A stretch of 8,158 nucleotides of DNA from CAZKCI01 sp964551475 (GTDB lineage: Bacteria; Auribacterota; Erginobacteria; Erginobacterales; CAZKCI01), in NCBI GenBank assembly GCA_964551475.1, contig CAZKCI010000035.1, forward strand, positions 1 through 8,158, read 5' to 3'. The notes beneath the pieces are model-generated. The model was not told where the DNA came from. It saw only the letters and a program-made list of their open reading frames with translations, and did no database searches. Position 1 is the first letter of the stretch. Every line of letters starts with the position of its first letter. Shown here one piece after another: positions 5,273 to 8,158 of this stretch. The position numbers and the translations under genes are program-made.

Positions 5273-8158
5273 ATGTCCCGCCGTGCATGGTACTCCGTCG
5301 TAGTCGTTGTTTCCCTGCTGTTCGCCGTTTCGCTAACCGTTCCCGCCCGCATCCCCGCCAAGGACATCCTGGCCTTCTCGCCCGACGACACCTTGGAAGA
5401 GATCCGTTACAAGATCGAGTATAACGGATACCATTTCACGGTCGCGGAGAACTGGGTCACCCGCCTTTCCCCCGCCGAACGCGCCGCCCTCCATAGCCGT
5501 CATGCGTCCGCCGTTCCGCGGATCAAAACCGCCAAGGATGACATCGGCCCCCTCTCCCGTTATCTCGGCCGCAAGACCCTCCCCACCACCTTCGACTGGC
5601 GGAATTACCAGGGACGTTCCTACATCGGCGCCATCCGCAACCAGGGTGGGTGCGGCTCCTGCTACTCCTTCGGGGCGAACGCCTCGGGGGAAGGGGTCTA
5701 CAACTATGCCCTGGGCAAATATTATAAGTCCACGGGAGACACCACCGACCACCGCGCCGACTTCTCCGAATCCTATATCATCTGGTGCCTGGGAAGGCTG
5801 CCGGCCTACAGCGCCCACTTCTTCGGCTGCGACGGGGCGGACTGGGATTATGCCGAACTGACCGCCCTCTGCACGGAAGGGGTGGGGAACGATGTCGATT
5901 TCCCCTACGTCGAAACCGATCCCGGTTCCTGCACCCACTGGGATGACCAGACCACGATCTTCAAAGACTGGTACCGCGTCCCCTGCCTGGACACCGCGGC
6001 GATCAAGGCCGCAATCATGTACTTCGGCGTCGTGGACGTGTCGATCCAGGCCGAGGGGGCCTTCGATGGCTACAGCGGCGGTATCTTCGAGGACTCCCTG
6101 AACACCTGTCCGGGGGATCCGGGCGGGCTCGGCCCGGAATGCTACTACACCCCCACCAACCACGCCGTCGCTCTGGTTGGCTGGGTGGATAGCACCACCA
6201 CACCACACTGGCTTCTGCGCAACTCCTGGGGCACCGACTGGGGCGAAGCCGGCTACATGCGCTGCGCCTACACCGCCCAGCGTGTGGGCTGCGAGGTCTC
6301 CTACCTCGTCTACGGGGCGCCGATCGCGAACGAGACCTTCACCGGTTTCGAGTCCGGCACGCGCCCGTCCGGATGGACGTTCACCAACTGCAACGCCGAC
6401 ACCGATACCTTCACCGGCTCGACCCAGTACGGGGTGGGCGTCCCCTCGATCATGCTCAACGCCACCGGCGACCAGGTCGTCACCGACACGTTTGCCAACT
6501 CCCGCAAACTCTCTTTCTGGGTCAAGGGGTTGAATTCTCCCACCACGTCCGACCTGCTTCTGGTCGAACAGCATTACGGGGGTTCCTGGACCAATATCAC
6601 GCAAATCGCGAATAGTGCTACAGCTCGCGTCGCCGGTCCCTTCGACATCAACAGCGCCGACCAGCTGAGGTTCACCTACACCAAGTCCAGCGGCGACATC
6701 GCATTCGACGATGTCCGCATCCTCGGCGTCACGCCGACGCCGACGCCGCTGGGCTACAAGACACCGACTCCGCCGACCGGCCCGACCCCGACCGCCGCTC
6801 CGGCGACCCCGACACCGGTGCCCGCCACCCCGACTCCGGTTCCTCCGTCTCCGACGGTGGTTCCTCCGACTCCGTCGGCGGCCCCGGCGACGCCGACGTC
6901 CGCCCCCGCGACGCCGACTCCGGTTCCGGCGACGCCGACTCCGATCCCGGCCGCGACCGCGACGCCGCCTCCGGCGCCCTCGCCGACCGCGGCCGTCTGC
7001 ACGAGGCTGGACGAGCATTTCGACAATTTCCAGAACGGGACCCGTCCTTCCGGGTGGACGTTCACTAACTGCAACGCCGACTCCGACAGCTACACCGCGT
7101 CCGGCTACTACGGTCTGGCTCTGCCTTCGGTGGGCATGGACGCCAGCGGCGACCAGATCATCACCACGACCTTCGCCAACGGCGCCAATCTCCAGTTCTG
7201 GCTGAGAGGGACCGGGACGCAGGCAACCAGCTCCTTGCTGGTCGAGCAGTACGCTGGATCGTGGTCGAATGTGGTCGAACTCTCCCCGTTGCCTACTACG
7301 GGAACGGTGGAAGGACCCTACTCCCTGAACACCTTGACCACGCAGCTCCGTTTCACCTACACCCAGTTTGCGGGCGAAGGGAACCTGGCTTTTGACGACG
7401 TCCAGGTCTCCTGCGGAATCACGCCCACCCCGGCTCCGGCGACTCCGACGCCGATCCCGGCCGCGACCGCGACCGTCGCTCCGGCGACGCCGACACCGAT
7501 AACGGCAGCGACCGCGACGCCGATAACGGTTGCGACCGCGACGCCGAGCCCGGCGCCGACCGCGACTCCGATTCCGCGGACGCCGACGCCTGTTCCGGCC
7601 GCGACCGCGACACCGGTGGGGCCGACGCCGACGTCTGCTCCTCCGACGCCGACCGCCGCCCCGAACTCGCCGACGCCCTTTGTCGGGCCGACACCGGTGC
7701 GCCATGTCTTTGACGCCGCCGACTTCAACGGCGACGGGGCGGACGACCTGGGACTCTGGCGGCCGTCGAACAGCACCTTCTACGTGTACAACATCAGCAC
7801 CGTCGCCTACGGGATCGCCAATGACATCCCGATCACCGGCGACTACAACGGTGACGGCACGGCCGACTACGGCGTCTTCCGTCCTGGGGCGGCGGTGGGG
7901 GCGAGCGCCCGTTGGTGGGTGCGGGGTATCTACAGCGGCACGCCCTACACCAACTTCCTCTTCGGGGCCTACGGGGACATCCCGGTCCCGGCCGACTACG
8001 ACGGGGACTTCCGGACCGACACCGCGATCTGGCGGCCGACCGGCTCGGGTTGCCTCTACGCGATCAAGAGCCAGACGAGGTTCTACTACGGGGTGTCCAC
8101 CGACCTGCCGGTCCCGGCGGACTACAACGGGGACGGCCGGGCGGACCCGGCGGTGTTT
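5273..8158 (+). CDS. Secreted papain-like (C1A) cysteine peptidase with duplicated beta-domain, Pro/Thr linkers and FG-GAP/VCBS-like repeats; 3' end outside window
   Basis: The frame is open for 962 codons from the ATG at 5273 to the window end. GGGAGG (5262-5267) precedes the start. Residues 1-25 are a signal peptide (RRAW, then YSVVVVVSLLFAVSLTV, VPA). Residues about 26-101 look like a propeptide (NGYHFTVAENWVTRLSPAER). The C1A domain spans about 103-349: TFDWRN; NQGGCGSCYSFGA with oxyanion Q124 and nucleophile C130; TNHAVALVGW with H297; and LLRNSWGTDWGEAGYMR with N317. All catalytic residues are present, but Tyr replaces the usual Trp after the cysteine. Two related beta-rich domains follow (353-486 and 576-716), sharing GTRPSGWTFTNCNAD, LLVEQ, LRFTYT and FDDV. 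Pro/Thr/Ala linkers occupy 487-574 and 717-808. From 809, Asp-rich DFNGDGADD-type repeats start at 817, 857, 908 and 950, probably calcium-binding, suggesting a partial beta-propeller. An extracellular, perhaps surface-attached, protease is inferred. Confidence 0.88.
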   Translation, partial: MSRRAWYSVVVVVSLLFAVSLTVPARIPAKDILAFSPDDTLEEIRYKIEYNGYHFTVAENWVTRLSPAERAALHSRHASAVPRIKTAKDDIGPLSRYLGRKTLPTTFDWRNYQGRSYIGAIRNQGGCGSCYSFGANASGEGVYNYALGKYYKSTGDTTDHRADFSESYIIWCLGRLPAYSAHFFGCDGADWDYAELTALCTEGVGNDVDFPYVETDPGSCTHWDDQTTIFKDWYRVPCLDTAAIKAAIMYFGVVDVSIQAEGAFDGYSGGIFEDSLNTCPGDPGGLGPECYYTPTNHAVALVGWVDSTTTPHWLLRNSWGTDWGEAGYMRCAYTAQRVGCEVSYLVYGAPIANETFTGFESGTRPSGWTFTNCNADTDTFTGSTQYGVGVPSIMLNATGDQVVTDTFANSRKLSFWVKGLNSPTTSDLLLVEQHYGGSWTNITQIANSATARVAGPFDINSADQLRFTYTKSSGDIAFDDVRILGVTPTPTPLGYKTPTPPTGPTPTAAPATPTPVPATPTPVPPSPTVVPPTPSAAPATPTSAPATPTPVPATPTPIPAATATPPPAPSPTAAVCTRLDEHFDNFQNGTRPSGWTFTNCNADSDSYTASGYYGLALPSVGMDASGDQIITTTFANGANLQFWLRGTGTQATSSLLVEQYAGSWSNVVELSPLPTTGTVEGPYSLNTLTTQLRFTYTQFAGEGNLAFDDVQVSCGITPTPAPATPTPIPAATATVAPATPTPITAATATPITVATATPSPAPTATPIPRTPTPVPAATATPVGPTPTSAPPTPTAAPNSPTPFVGPTPVRHVFDAADFNGDGADDLGLWRPSNSTFYVYNISTVAYGIANDIPITGDYNGDGTADYGVFRPGAAVGASARWWVRGIYSGTPYTNFLFGAYGDIPVPADYDGDFRTDTAIWRPTGSGCLYAIKSQTRFYYGVSTDLPVPADYNGDGRADPAVF
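6329..6730 (+). repeat. Intragenic duplicated domain, copy A
   Basis: These bases encode residues 353-486 of the peptidase, a beta-rich domain of about 134 residues repeated at 6998-7420. Shared blocks are GTRPSGWTFTNCNAD, P-S-x-x-(M/G)-x-A-x-GDQ, LLVEQ, LRFTYT and AFDDV. The DNA is also alike (GGATGGACGTTCACCAACTG against GGGTGGACGTTCACTAACTG). A jelly-roll, MAM-like binding module is a reasonable guess, not shown. Confidence 0.75.
6731..6994 (+). repeat. Pro/Thr/Ala-rich linker 1
   Basis: These bases code for about 88 residues of ATPTPVP-type low-complexity sequence in the peptidase gene, with repeated GCGACGCCGACTCCG units. Such linkers keep domains apart in secreted enzymes. The same stretch makes long spurious open frames on the opposite strand. 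Confidence 0.85.
6998..7420 (+). repeat. Intragenic duplicated domain, copy B
   Basis: These bases encode residues 576-716, the second copy of the domain at 6329-6730. It is flanked by cysteines at both ends (C576 and the C in VSCG near 714) that are absent in copy A, which may form a disulfide closing the domain. Confidence 0.75.
7421..7696 (+). repeat. Pro/Thr/Ala-rich linker 2
   Basis: These bases code for about 92 residues of ATPTPIPAATAT-type sequence, compositionally like linker 1 and sharing DNA blocks such as CCGATCCCGGCCGCGACCGCGAC. Domain copy B and this linker probably arose with domain copy A and linker 1 by one tandem duplication. Confidence 0.83.

Noticed and set aside
6731..7696. 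Repetitive GACGCCGAC-type DNA as a CRISPR-like or minisatellite array
   Set aside because: The units are in-frame codons for Pro/Thr/Ala linkers without fixed repeat-spacer spacing.
5333..7705. A 790-residue open frame on the - strand opposite the peptidase gene
   Set aside because: It is Arg/Gly-rich low-complexity sequence caused by high GC and the Pro/Thr linkers on the other strand. The + strand frame has a signal peptide, catalytic motifs and domain repeats.

Overview
The window is GC-rich bacterial DNA, except for roughly the first 800 bases, which look visibly less GC-rich. No marker gene fixes the taxon. A bacterial Rsm22-type methyltransferase, secreted proteins with Pro/Thr linkers, a beta-helix protein with a perfect-looking sigma-54 promoter, palindromic intergenic repeats and integron-type attC sites together suggest an environmental, probably uncultured lineage of the kind known from metagenomes. 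That placement is inference.

Region 1 (1-870, + strand) reads as a piece of an integron cassette array carrying toxin-antitoxin genes. It holds the C-terminal end of a PIN-domain (VapC-like) toxin, an attC-like site (121-186), and a complete cassette of about 658 bp (181-838). The cassette contains an Unstab_antitox/TIGR02574-type antitoxin and a RelE/ParE-type toxin broken by a one-base frameshift, and ends in a second attC-like site (773-844). Each attC-like site has the R''-L''-L'-R' fold with one extra unpaired base, and each is entered by the stop codon of the gene before it. No integrase gene is visible. Two strong palindromes (839-868 and about 874-957) fill the gap to the next gene.

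Region 2 (981-5126, all - strand) has three genes. First is a radical SAM protein with a C-terminal helix-hairpin-helix, of the family usually linked to a uracil-DNA glycosylase-like partner, which is absent here. Second is an exported right-handed beta-helix protein with a predicted sigma-54 promoter. Third is an Rsm22-family methyltransferase with a cysteine set fitting a metal or Fe-S site. The beta-helix gene is bracketed by two identical 56-bp copies of a palindromic repeat (2181-2236 and 3983-4038) in the same orientation. The second copy supplies the last codons and stop of the methyltransferase gene, and the first supplies a possible -35 element to the radical SAM gene.

Region 3 (5127-8158, + strand) is a divergent promoter region followed by one very long gene that runs off the window (at least 962 codons, no stop). 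It encodes a secreted papain-like (C1A) cysteine peptidase followed by two copies of a beta-rich domain, two Pro/Thr-rich linkers and at least four Asp-rich FG-GAP/VCBS-like repeats. Two of the complete proteins or gene products here (beta-helix and peptidase) are exported; the others are housekeeping-type RNA/DNA enzymes or cassette-borne toxin-antitoxin genes. There is no sign that all the genes form one pathway.
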